64,000 bases of DNA from Mycolicibacterium sp. lyk4-40-TYG-92 (GTDB taxonomy: Bacteria; Actinomycetota; Actinomycetes; Mycobacteriales; Mycobacteriaceae), in the NCBI RefSeq assembly GCF_030209435.1, contig NZ_JARVRX010000017.1, positions 1 through 64,000 on the forward strand. Direction: 5' to 3'. The notes under the pieces are model-generated. The model was not told the origin of the DNA and ran no database searches. It saw only the letters and a program-made list of their open reading frames with translations. The position numbers were made by a program, and so were the translations under genes. Positions 54,659-63,072 of the stretch are shown here, in pieces (positions within the stretch are counted from its first letter, which is position 1; each line of letters starts with the position of its first letter).

Positions 54659-55391
54659 ATCCGGCGCCACGCAGGGTGTGGATCATGGGCTCGCGGCCGC
54701 TGTCGATCTTCTTGCGCAGGTACGACACGTACAACTCCACGATGTTGGAGCGGCCGCCGAAGTCGTAGCTCCACACCCGGTCGAGAATCTGGGCCTTGCT
54801 CAGCACCCGCTTGGAGTTGCGCATCATGTACCGCAGCAGCTCGAACTCAGTGGCGGTCAACGTGATCTGTTCGCCGGCACGCGTGACCTCGTGGCTGTCC
54901 TCGTCGAGCACCAGGTCGCCGACGACGATCTGCGCGTCCCCGGCCTCGTTCGCCACACCGGTGCGCCGCAGCAGCGCGCGCAGCCGCAGCACCACTTCCT
55001 CGATGCTGAACGGTTTGGTGACGTAATCGTCGCCGCCGGCGGTGAGGCCGGCGATGCGATCCTCGACCGAGTCCTTGGCGGTCAGCAACAGCAGGGGCAA
55101 CCCCGGGATCTGCTCGCGTAGCTTGCGCAACACGTCGAGCCCGCTCATGTCGGGCAGCATGACGTCCAGCACCACGACGTCGGGTGGGTTGTCCTTGGCC
55201 AGTGCGATCGCGGTCGCGCCGTCGCCGGCTGTCGCGATGTCCCAGCCCTCGTAGCGCAGTGCCATCGAGACGAGCTCTGCGAGGACGGGTTCGTCGTCGA
55301 CCACGAGAACGTTGATCGGCTTGCCGTCGGCTCGGTGCATGACGACGCGCGGGGCTTCACTGTCACGAGCGGTGCTGCTGGGACCTGTCAC
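54636..55391 (-). CDS. OmpR/PhoB-family response regulator
   Basis: The 251-residue regulator has a receiver domain (VVDDEPVLAELV, phospho-Asp76 in VVLDVMLPDMSG, Lys in YVTKPF) and a winged-helix output domain (about residues 150-250, SYDFGGRSNIVELYVSYLRKKI). It resembles TcrX/TrcR. The GTG at 55391 has GGAG four bases upstream; an ATG at 55340 (MHRADGKP) is an alternative start. A direct-repeat site lies 40 bases upstream, suggesting autoregulation. Confidence 0.93.
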   Translation of the reverse strand: MTGPSSTARDSEAPRVVMHRADGKPINVLVVDDEPVLAELVSMALRYEGWDIATAGDGATAIALAKDNPPDVVVLDVMLPDMSGLDVLRKLREQIPGLPLLLLTAKDSVEDRIAGLTAGGDDYVTKPFSIEEVVLRLRALLRRTGVANEAGDAQIVVGDLVLDEDSHEVTRAGEQITLTATEFELLRYMMRNSKRVLSKAQILDRVWSYDFGGRSNIVELYVSYLRKKIDSGREPMIHTLRGAGYVLRPAR

Positions 55392-55430
55392 AGCTCCATT
55401 ATTCGCATCGGTGTGGGCCGCGACTGTGGC

Positions 55431-55450
55431 GAATCTATGCGCGAGCTATG
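55431..55450 (-). promoter_or_regulatory. Direct-repeat operator before the response regulator
   Basis: On the minus strand CATAGCTCGCGCATAGATTC differs at three positions from the site at 51057-51076 and keeps the 11-base period. It lies 40 bases before the regulator GTG, just after the upstream small-protein gene. Confidence 0.65.
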
Positions 55451-55458
55451 AAAGCTGC

Positions 55459-55704
55459 CTAACCCTGCGGGTTGGTGTCCGGCGATTGCCCGGCGTACAG
55501 CGGCGCCTTGCCGGTGATCGACGGTGCCGCGAAGGTGACCGGTGCGGTCGTACTCGTCGTAATGAGCGTGCTGCCGGCGCTCGTCGTCTCGGACGGGCCC
55601 GCCAGCACCCCCGCACATACCGCAACCGCACCCACCGCGGCGCTGCCGCCGATGATGCCGATCGCCCATTTCAAGGTGATGCCGGAAGTCTCTGGTCGAC
55701 TCAT
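55459..55704 (-). CDS. Small exported protein, 81-residue paralogue 1
   Basis: The 81-residue protein has a short polar N-terminus, a membrane helix or uncleaved signal (about residues 12-33, KWAIGIIGGSAAVGAVAVCAG) and a Ser/Thr-rich extracytoplasmic tail ending ITGKAPLYAGQSPDTNPQG. It is a paralogue of the 81-residue protein at 55889: both have KWAIG(I/V)IxGS and ITGxAPLYxGQ. I do not recognise the family. It lies directly upstream of the response regulator gene on the same strand. Confidence 0.75.
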   Translation of the reverse strand: MSRPETSGITLKWAIGIIGGSAAVGAVAVCAGVLAGPSETTSAGSTLITTSTTAPVTFAAPSITGKAPLYAGQSPDTNPQG

Positions 55705-55888
55705 GGTTTGCCTCCCGTGTACGTGGGACCAGTGCGCTATCGCCGCGCCGTCGGGGCGCGGCCGGTCATATATTTCGAGTCAACGCCGCCAATCTGGCAA
55801 CGCACTGAATCGCTTCTGGGAGTTCGCCCGTATCGCCGCGGCGATCGAGTCTGGCTGCGGCGGAGGCATCTCCACCGCCCAGACTTCA

Positions 55889-56134
55889 TCAGCCCGGGTC
55901 CTGCCCCGGGTACAGCGGAGCGGGTCCGGTAATAGCCGGCGCGGCGCTGATGATCGGCCCGACTGTCGTGGCGCTGACGACTGAACTGACCGAGGTGCCG
56001 TTGGCCGACGTCGATTGCACGGACCGCGCCTGCGCTCCAACAAGCACCACGGTCGTGACACCGACGACCATGCTCCCGGCGATAACGCCGATGGCCCACT
56101 TCTTGCTGACTTCAGAATTCCTCGTTTGACTCAC
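55889..56134 (-). CDS. Small exported protein, 81-residue paralogue 2
   Basis: The product of the GTG at 56134 (VSQTRNSEVSKKWAIGV) is 81 residues, the same as paralogue 1, with a membrane helix at about 12-33 and the tail AITGPAPLYPGQDPG. The frame is open to 56182, but only the GTG start aligns with the paralogue. The 184 bases between the two paralogues hold an AT-rich TATATG near 55768-55773 that could be a promoter element. Divergent from oppB. Confidence 0.72.
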   Translation of the reverse strand: MSQTRNSEVSKKWAIGVIAGSMVVGVTTVVLVGAQARSVQSTSANGTSVSSVVSATTVGPIISAAPAITGPAPLYPGQDPG

Positions 56135-56325
56135 CGCGGGTCTCCCACCTAGACGCGATCCGCCGCGATTTCGCCACACCATTGGGGCACGCAGCCGGAC
56201 ATGCTTTTCAAGGCGCCCCGACCGTCAGGTATTCCACCGAATCAGAACTGGTCGGGTCACCAGCTCAGGAACAGGGCGGCCGCAGCTATCGGGCGGCAAT
56301 CCCGCGCTAGTGCGCCGGGATCTCC

Positions 56326-56331
56326 TAACCT
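56326..56331 (+). promoter_or_regulatory. oppB: oppB -10 candidate
   Basis: TAACCT lies six bases before an ATG (56338) that opens a mini-ORF, the same geometry as at the cysD promoter. There is no clear -35 at the right distance, so the promoter would depend on an activator or an extended -10. Confidence 0.45.
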
Positions 56332-56337
56332 GTCCAG

Positions 56338-56364
56338 ATGCGGATTCCAGCGAGCAGCCCATGA
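56338..56364 (+). CDS. Predicted leaderless 8-codon ORF before oppB
   Basis: The ORF MRIPASSP starts six bases after TAACCT, where a transcript would begin, and its TGA overlaps the oppB ATG (ATGA). If transcription starts at its A, it is leaderless and couples oppB translation to its own. The support is weaker than for the cysD mini-ORF because the -35 is poor. Confidence 0.4.
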   Translation: MRIPASSP

Positions 56365-57335
56365 CGCGGTTCCTGATCCGCCGACTGTTCAACTACGCGA
56401 TCCTGTTGACGCTGGCGACGTTCCTGACCTTCGCGCTGACGTCGGTGACCTTCCACCCCCTGGACAACCTGCTGCAGCGCAACCCGCGGCCGCCGCAATC
56501 CGTCATCGACGCCAAGGCCCACGACCTGGGTCTCGACAAACCGCTGCTGCCGCGCTACGCCCACTGGGTAGCCGGCGCCGCGCAGGGGGATTTCGGGAAA
56601 ACCGTTACCGGGCAACCGGTTTCAGAAGAACTGGGACGACGCGTGTGGACCAGCCTGCGGCTGGTGGCCATCGGGTCGATCCTGGGCTCCATCATCGGCG
56701 TCATCATCGGGGCGTGGGGCGCCATCCGGCAGTACCGCCTCTCCGACCGGACCATCACCGTGCTGGCGCTGCTGATTCTCAGCGCCCCGACGTTCGTCAT
56801 CGCGAACCTGCTGATCCTCGGCGCGCTCGGCGTCAACGAGGTGCTGGGCTTCCAGCTGTTCCAGTACACCGGCGAGACGTCGCCCTACGCGGCGGGCGGC
56901 TGGCACGGATTCGTCGACCGGTTGCAGCACCTGGTGCTGCCGACCGCCACGCTGGCGCTCGGCGCCATCGCCGGATACAGCCGCTACCAGCGCAACGCGA
57001 TGCTCGACGTGCTCGGCCAGGACTTCATCCGGACCGCCCGCGCCAAGGGCCTGACGCGGCGCCAGGCGCTCTTCAAGCACGGCCTGCGCACCGCGCTGAT
57101 CCCGATGGCCACGCTGTTCGCCTACGGCGTCGCGGGTCTGGTCACCGGCGCGGTGTTCGTCGAGAAGATCTTCGGCTGGCACGGCATGGGCGAATGGATG
57201 GTGCAGGGCATCAACGGCCAGGACGCCAACATCGTCGCCGCGTTCACCTTGTTCTCCGGGACGACGATCCTGATCGGCGGTCTGCTGTCGGATGTCGTCT
57301 ACGCCGCCCTCGACCCCCGGGTGCGGGTCTCATGA
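56361..57335 (+). CDS. oppB: Oligopeptide ABC transporter permease OppB
   Basis: OppB is one of two membrane permeases that import peptides. The 324-residue product starts at the ATG at 56361 (MTRFLIRRLFNYA). It has six transmembrane helices and the EAA loop (RTARAKGLTRRQALFKHGLR) that contacts the ATPase. It matches Rv1283c closely from memory. oppB, C, D and A each overlap the next by four bases, a tight operon. Confidence 0.95.
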   Translation: MTRFLIRRLFNYAILLTLATFLTFALTSVTFHPLDNLLQRNPRPPQSVIDAKAHDLGLDKPLLPRYAHWVAGAAQGDFGKTVTGQPVSEELGRRVWTSLRLVAIGSILGSIIGVIIGAWGAIRQYRLSDRTITVLALLILSAPTFVIANLLILGALGVNEVLGFQLFQYTGETSPYAAGGWHGFVDRLQHLVLPTATLALGAIAGYSRYQRNAMLDVLGQDFIRTARAKGLTRRQALFKHGLRTALIPMATLFAYGVAGLVTGAVFVEKIFGWHGMGEWMVQGINGQDANIVAAFTLFSGTTILIGGLLSDVVYAALDPRVRVS

Positions 57336-58243
57336 GTGTCCAGTTCGGGCTGCCCCGCGCCCGGTTTGCCTCGCGCCGCACGCTGGTGGCGCGGCGCTTC
57401 GTGCGCAACCGTCCCGCCGTGGTGTCGCTCGTGCTGCTGGTGGCACTGTTCGTCGGCTGCTACGCCCTGCCCCCGCTGCTGCCCTACTCGTACACCGACA
57501 TGGACTTCGACGCACTGCTGCAGCCACCCGACGGCCGCCACCTGTTCGGCACCAATGCCCTCGGCCAGGACGTCTTCGCGCAGACGTTGCGGGGCATGCA
57601 GAAGTCGATGCTGATCGGCGTCTGTGTCGCGGTGATCTCGACGGTCATCGCCGCAACGGTCGGCTCGGTGGCGGGCTACTTCGGCGGCTGGCGCGATCGC
57701 GTGCTGATGTGGGTCGTCGACCTGCTCCTGGTGATCCCCGGTTTCATCCTCATCGCGATCGTGACGCCGCGCATCCGGCACCAGAGCACGGTGCTGTGGC
57801 TGGTGATCCTGCTGGCGGCGTTCTCGTGGATGATCAGTTCACGCATGGTGCGCGGCCTGACCATGAGCCTGCGCGAACGCGAGTTCGTCACGGCCGCACG
57901 GTATATGGGTGTCAGCCATGCCCGGATCATCGCGCGGCACATCGTGCCGAACGTGGCGTCCATCCTGATCATCGACACCACGCTCAACGTCGGCATGGCG
58001 ATCCTCGCCGAAACCGGTTTGAGCTACCTGGGTTTCGGGGTGCAGCCGCCCGACGTGTCGCTGGGCACGTTGATCGCCGACGGCACGCCCTCGGTCACCA
58101 CGTTCCCCTGGGTGTTCCTGTTCCCGGCCGGCGTCCTGGTGCTGATCGTGCTGTGCGCCAACCTGATCGGCGACGGCCTGCGCGACGCGCTCGATCCCTC
58201 GGCCCGGCCGCGCCGGCGGCGGTCTGCGGCGGTGAAGCGATGA
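57332..58243 (+). CDS. oppC: Oligopeptide ABC transporter permease OppC
   Basis: The 303-residue permease starts at the ATG at 57332, overlapping the oppB stop. It has the N-terminal OppC-type helix, five further helices and the EAA loop (REFVTAARYMGVSHARIIARHIVPN). The frame is open upstream antiparallel to nothing and in another phase of oppB, but that part is not homologous. Confidence 0.95.
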   Translation: MSVQFGLPRARFASRRTLVARRFVRNRPAVVSLVLLVALFVGCYALPPLLPYSYTDMDFDALLQPPDGRHLFGTNALGQDVFAQTLRGMQKSMLIGVCVAVISTVIAATVGSVAGYFGGWRDRVLMWVVDLLLVIPGFILIAIVTPRIRHQSTVLWLVILLAAFSWMISSRMVRGLTMSLREREFVTAARYMGVSHARIIARHIVPNVASILIIDTTLNVGMAILAETGLSYLGFGVQPPDVSLGTLIADGTPSVTTFPWVFLFPAGVLVLIVLCANLIGDGLRDALDPSARPRRRRSAAVKR

Positions 58244-60075
58244 GCGCGCCGTTGCTCGAGGTCCGCGACCTCACCGTCACCTTCCAGACGTCCGACGAGG
58301 ACGTCTCGGCGGTGCGCGGCATGAACTTCCACATCGCCCCCGGCGAGGTGCTGGCACTGGTCGGCGAATCCGGCGCCGGTAAGTCCGCCACCGCCATGGC
58401 GGTGGTGGGCCTGCTGCCCGAGCACGCGCAGGTGACGGGCTCGGTGAAACTGCAGGGCAAGCAACTCGTCGGGCTCGACGACGAGGCGCTGTCCCAGGTG
58501 CGCGGCCGGGTGATCGGCACGGTGTTCCAGGACCCGATGTCGGCACTTACCCCGGTGTACACCGTCGGGGATCAGATCGCCGAAGCCCTTCGCGTCCATG
58601 ACCGTTCGATGAACCGGCGGGCCGCGCGGGCCCGTGCCGTCGAACTGCTGGAGCTGGTCGGCATCAAGCAGCCGGCGGCCCGCGCTCGCGCGTTCCCGCA
58701 TGAGCTTTCCGGCGGTGAGCGCCAACGCGTCGTCATCGCCACCGCGATCGCCAACGACCCCGACCTCATCATCTGCGACGAACCCACCACGGCGCTCGAC
58801 GTCACGGTGCAGGCGCAGATCCTCGACGTGCTGCGCACCGCGCGCGATGTCACCGGCGCCGGGGTGCTGATGATCACGCACGATCTGGGTGTGGTCGCCG
58901 AATTCGCCGACCGCGCAATGGTGATGTACGCCGGCCGCGCGGTCGAGACCGCGCCGGTGGCGAATCTGTACCGCGACCGGGTGATGCCGTACACCGTCGG
59001 CCTGCTGGGCTCGGTGCCGCGGCTCGACGCACCGCAAGGCTCGCGGTTGGTGCCGATCCCTGGAGCACCACCGTCGATGGCGGCACTTCCGCCGGGTTGC
59101 CCTTTCGCGCCGCGCTGCCCGCTCGCCGACGACGACTGCCGCGCGACCGAGCCCGCGCTGCTGGAGGTCGCACCCGGGCACGCGGCCGCGTGCATTCACA
59201 CCGATCAGGTGACCGGCCGCAGCGCGTCCGAAATCTACGGGGTGGCAACCGAAGCCGAGGGCACGACGGAGGATGGCGCCGACCGGCCGGTGGTGCTCGC
59301 GGTCAGCGACCTGGTCAAGACCTTCAAGCTCAGTGGCGGGATGCTGCGGCGCAAGGTCAGCGAGCTGCGTGCCGTCGACGGCGTCAGCCTGCAGTTGCAG
59401 CAGGGCCGCACCCTCGGCATCGTCGGTGAATCCGGTTCCGGCAAGACCACCACGCTGCACCAGATTCTGAATCTGACCGCGCCGCAATCGGGTTCGATCA
59501 CGGTGCTCGGCCACGACGTGGCCGGCCTGACCCGCGACACGCGCCGCGAGTTGCGCGGCGACCTGCAGGTGGTTTTCCAGGATCCGGTGGCGGCGCTGGA
59601 TCCGCGGCTGCCGGTGTTCGACGTGCTGTCCGAACCGTTGCGGGTCGGTGGCTTCGACAAGGACCGGATCGACGACCGCGTCACCGAGCTGCTCGGCATC
59701 GTCGGGCTCCGGCACGAGGACGCCGCCCGCTACCCCGCCGAGTTCTCCGGTGGCCAGAAGCAGCGCATCGGCATCGCCCGCGCACTGGCGCGTCAGCCCA
59801 AGATTCTGGCGCTCGACGAACCGGTGTCGGCGCTGGACGTCTCGATCCAGGCGGGCATCATCAACCTGCTGCTGGACCTGCAACAGCGCTTCGACCTGTC
59901 GTACCTGTTTGTCTCGCATGACCTTTCGGTGGTCCGTCATCTCGCCCACACCGTGGCCGTGATGTACAAGGGCGCCGTCGTCGAACAGGGTGACGCGGCA
60001 CAGGTTTTCAGTGCGCCGCAGGACCCGTACACCCAGCGGTTGCTCGATGCCGTGCCGCAGCCGGGAGGCGAATGA
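58240..60075 (+). CDS. oppD: Oligopeptide ABC transporter ATPase OppD (fused, two domains)
   Basis: The 611-residue protein fuses two ATPase domains, as in mycobacterial OppD. Domain 1: Walker A VGESGAGKSA near residue 42, signature ELSGGERQR, Walker B LIICDEPTTALD. Domain 2 begins near residue 350 with Walker A VGESGSGKTT and signature EFSGGQKQR. Between them Cys287, Cys293, Cys300 and Cys318 follow the spacing that binds a 4Fe-4S cluster in the known mycobacterial structure. Confidence 0.95.
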   Translation: MSAPLLEVRDLTVTFQTSDEDVSAVRGMNFHIAPGEVLALVGESGAGKSATAMAVVGLLPEHAQVTGSVKLQGKQLVGLDDEALSQVRGRVIGTVFQDPMSALTPVYTVGDQIAEALRVHDRSMNRRAARARAVELLELVGIKQPAARARAFPHELSGGERQRVVIATAIANDPDLIICDEPTTALDVTVQAQILDVLRTARDVTGAGVLMITHDLGVVAEFADRAMVMYAGRAVETAPVANLYRDRVMPYTVGLLGSVPRLDAPQGSRLVPIPGAPPSMAALPPGCPFAPRCPLADDDCRATEPALLEVAPGHAAACIHTDQVTGRSASEIYGVATEAEGTTEDGADRPVVLAVSDLVKTFKLSGGMLRRKVSELRAVDGVSLQLQQGRTLGIVGESGSGKTTTLHQILNLTAPQSGSITVLGHDVAGLTRDTRRELRGDLQVVFQDPVAALDPRLPVFDVLSEPLRVGGFDKDRIDDRVTELLGIVGLRHEDAARYPAEFSGGQKQRIGIARALARQPKILALDEPVSALDVSIQAGIINLLLDLQQRFDLSYLFVSHDLSVVRHLAHTVAVMYKGAVVEQGDAAQVFSAPQDPYTQRLLDAVPQPGGE

Positions 60076-61751
60076 TGGCAACACGTCGCAGTCAACTGGT
60101 GGTGGCGATCATCGCCCTGATCGCCCTGGTGGCCGGCTGCTCCAGTGAGTACCGCGGATCCAGTGCCGGGGCACCGAAACTCGGTGCGGCCAACGACCTC
60201 AACCCGCGAGATCCGTCGACCCTGAAGGTCGGCGGCAATCTGCGGCTGGCGCTCACCGCGTTTCCCGACAACTTCAACACCCTGAACATCGACGGCAACA
60301 CCGTGGACACCGCCTCGCTCCTGCGGCCGACGCTGCCGCGGGCGTTCCGGGTCGGTCCGGACGGCTCCACGACCGTCAACCACGACTACTTCACCGACAT
60401 CCAATTGACGGGCACCAATCCGCAGGTCGTCACCTACACGATCAACCCCAAGGCGGTATGGACCGACGGCACCCCGATCACGTGGGAGGACATCGCCGCT
60501 CAGGTCACCGCGACGGCGGGCAAGGACCCCCGGTTCCAGATCGCCAGTCCCAATGGCAGCGAGCGGGTGGCCTCGGTGACCCGCGGCGTCGACGACCGGC
60601 AGGCCGTGATGACGTTCTCCCGGCCCTACGCCGACTGGCGCGGCATGTTCGCCGGCAACGGCATGCTGTTGCCCAAGGTCTCGACATCCGATCCCGAGGT
60701 GTTCAACAAAGGACAGCTGACCGAGCCCGGGCCGTCGGCGGGGCCGTTCGTCATCTCGAACGTCGACCGCGGGGCACAGCGAATCACGTTGACCCGTAAT
60801 CCGAAATGGTGGGGCGCCCGGCCGCTGCTGGACAGCATCACGTTCCTCGTGCTCGACGACGCGGCGCGTATCCCGGCGCTGCAGAACAACGCCATCGATG
60901 CCACGGGGCTGGGTTCGATCGATGACATGGTGCGCGCCCGACGCACCAAAGGTGTCGACATCCGCACCGCGCCGGGACCCACCTGGTCGCACCTGACGTT
61001 CAACGGCGCGCCCGGCTCGATCCTCGCCGACCCGGCACTGCGCCACGCCATCGCTACGGGCATCGACCGGAAGACCATCGTGACCGTCCTCCAGCACGGC
61101 CTGGTGGACAACCCGGTGCCGCTCAACAACCACATCTACGTCGCCGGGCAGGCGGGCTACCAGAACAACAGCGGCGGGACACCTTTCGACCCCGCAGGAG
61201 CCCGGCGGGAACTCGACGCGCTGGGCTGGAAGCTGCCCGCCGGCCGCTCGGTGCGGGAGAAAGACGGCCGGCCGTTGACCATCCGGTTCGTCTTCTACGA
61301 CGCCTCCAGCGGCCGGCAGATCGCGCAGGTCGCGCAGAAGACCCTCGGCGACATCGGCGTCCGGCTCGATTTGGTGGTGTCCTCGGGCGCAGACTTCTTC
61401 AGCCAGTACATCATTCCCGGCAACTTCGACATCGCCGTGTTCGCCTGGCAGGGCGACGCCTTCCCCTTGAGCGGTCTGACCCAGATCTATGCCTCGGACG
61501 GCGAGAGCAACTTCGGCAAGGTCGGCACGCCCGAGATCGACGCCAAGATCGAGCAGACGCTCGACGAACTCGATCCCGTCAAGGCACAGGCCCTGGCCAA
61601 CCAGCTCGATCGGATGTTGTGGGCCCAAACGTTCAGCCTGCCGCTCGCCCAATCACCCGGAAACGCCGCGGTCCGAAGCACTTTGGCCAACTACGGCCCA
61701 GCGGGCCTGGGTGACCTGAACTACACGACCATCGGATTCACCAAGTCCTGA
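60072..61751 (+). CDS. oppA: Oligopeptide-binding lipoprotein OppA
   Basis: OppA is the substrate-binding subunit, anchored to the outer face of the membrane. The 559-residue protein has a lipoprotein signal (lipobox LVAGC, Cys23) and the family-5 solute-binding domain (LTRNPKWWGARPLLDSITF, DPALRHAIATGIDR). In mycobacteria this system takes up peptides including glutathione and bradykinin. Its 3' end overlaps the convergent peptidase gene by 14 bases. Confidence 0.94.
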   Translation: MMATRRSQLVVAIIALIALVAGCSSEYRGSSAGAPKLGAANDLNPRDPSTLKVGGNLRLALTAFPDNFNTLNIDGNTVDTASLLRPTLPRAFRVGPDGSTTVNHDYFTDIQLTGTNPQVVTYTINPKAVWTDGTPITWEDIAAQVTATAGKDPRFQIASPNGSERVASVTRGVDDRQAVMTFSRPYADWRGMFAGNGMLLPKVSTSDPEVFNKGQLTEPGPSAGPFVISNVDRGAQRITLTRNPKWWGARPLLDSITFLVLDDAARIPALQNNAIDATGLGSIDDMVRARRTKGVDIRTAPGPTWSHLTFNGAPGSILADPALRHAIATGIDRKTIVTVLQHGLVDNPVPLNNHIYVAGQAGYQNNSGGTPFDPAGARRELDALGWKLPAGRSVREKDGRPLTIRFVFYDASSGRQIAQVAQKTLGDIGVRLDLVVSSGADFFSQYIIPGNFDIAVFAWQGDAFPLSGLTQIYASDGESNFGKVGTPEIDAKIEQTLDELDPVKAQALANQLDRMLWAQTFSLPLAQSPGNAAVRSTLANYGPAGLGDLNYTTIGFTKS

Positions 61752-63000
61752 GCTGCCGGATGGCTCGCGGCAGCCCGGCCGGCACCATCGACTCGGCGGC
61801 CGCCGCCGTTGCGATGCCCTTGACCATCAGCCGCACCGGGAAATCCGGCGGCGCGTTGTCCAATTCCGTTGCCCGGTCCGGCAATTTCGCGTATTCGCCG
61901 GCGCACACCGCGGTGGCGATGGTTAGCGCCGCACCCTCACGCATGTCGAGCACGCTGTGTCCAGCGCTGGGCAACTCCAGAAGCACGGCGCCCGGGATCA
62001 ACTCGGCGATCCGCCGCGCGACTGCCGGCGGCGTGATCAGATCCCGGCCCCCGGAGATCACCACGGTGGGCCAATCGAATCCCGGCATCGCGGTCACGAG
62101 GTCGAACGGCTCGGCGATGAAATCCGGGTCGCCGGTGGCAGATTCGCGGTATGCCAGCGCCGGGTCGATCGGCAGGCCGTCGGGCTCGGGGGCATAGTTG
62201 AGCTCCTGGTAGCCGATGTGCTCGACCAGGTCGGGTTCATGCCGGTACGGCGTCTTGCTCTCGAACAGCAGCTTGGTGCTGTGCCCGATGGCGTGCCACA
62301 GCAGGCCCCGGCCGGTGAGCAGCAGCTCGAGCTGCTGCTCCAGCACCTCCGGCCCGACCAGGCCGTACAGTCCCGTGGCCAGTTGCACGACCCAGGGCGT
62401 CAGCTTGCCGTCCGCGGCCAGGCCGCGGACCCGGCTGGCGAGGCCTTCCGTCGCCGGGGCGGTGCCCTCCCACAGCGCGGCCCGGGTGGCGTCGCGTACC
62501 GCGTCGATGTCGTCGGCGCACAGCAGTGGCGAGTCCAGCACCATCGCGTGCACCTTGTCGGGATGGCGCACGCCGACACCGGCCGCCAGGTAGCTGCCGT
62601 ACGACGTGCCGTACAGCACCGCCGACTCGACGCCCGCGTCGTCCACAACCGCCGCGATGTCGTCGACCGCGGCCTCGATGGTCAGCGCCTCGGTGGGCAG
62701 GTCGGCGCCGGCGTCGTCGTGCCGCGACATGCCGACGCCGCGGTGCTCGACCATGATGACGTCCAGGCCCGCGGCCGTCGTCCGACGGCGCAGATTGCGG
62801 TAGTGCCCGATGGACGCCGCCCCCGGCCCGCCCGGAATGATGACCAGCGGATGGTCGCTCGCCGGCCCGGTCCGCACGTAGTAGAGATCGAATTCCTCTG
62901 CGCCAGTTGACCGGACCGGGCGCCGCACCGACCGAACCCCCGGTTGCGCCGCGAGCTTGTCGTGCGCCTTGCGGCGTTTGGCGTTCATGGTCATCGACAC
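61738..63000 (-). CDS. S33-type alpha/beta-hydrolase (proline iminopeptidase-like)
   Basis: The 420-residue protein has the alpha/beta-hydrolase fold: oxyanion loop IPGGPGAASIGHY, nucleophile elbow GTSYGS (Ser), Asp in SGGRDLITPP and His in PSAGHSVLD. The HGGP-type oxyanion motif and elbow suit prolyl aminopeptidases and related S33 enzymes. No signal peptide is seen. Its position beside oppA suggests a role on imported peptides, which is inference. Confidence 0.87.
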   Translation of the reverse strand: MSMTMNAKRRKAHDKLAAQPGVRSVRRPVRSTGAEEFDLYYVRTGPASDHPLVIIPGGPGAASIGHYRNLRRRTTAAGLDVIMVEHRGVGMSRHDDAGADLPTEALTIEAAVDDIAAVVDDAGVESAVLYGTSYGSYLAAGVGVRHPDKVHAMVLDSPLLCADDIDAVRDATRAALWEGTAPATEGLASRVRGLAADGKLTPWVVQLATGLYGLVGPEVLEQQLELLLTGRGLLWHAIGHSTKLLFESKTPYRHEPDLVEHIGYQELNYAPEPDGLPIDPALAYRESATGDPDFIAEPFDLVTAMPGFDWPTVVISGGRDLITPPAVARRIAELIPGAVLLELPSAGHSVLDMREGAALTIATAVCAGEYAKLPDRATELDNAPPDFPVRLMVKGIATAAAAESMVPAGLPRAIRQLRTW

Positions 63001-63072
63001 TCATTGTGCCGCGTTTGGTTCGGCGCGAGCGTAAGCCGTGCCTGTGACTGTGCTGGTACGTAGAACTGGGAC

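Noticed and set aside
58024..60084. 686-codon minus-strand frame opposite oppD
   Set aside because: It is antisense to an evident two-domain ABC ATPase and looks random in composition.
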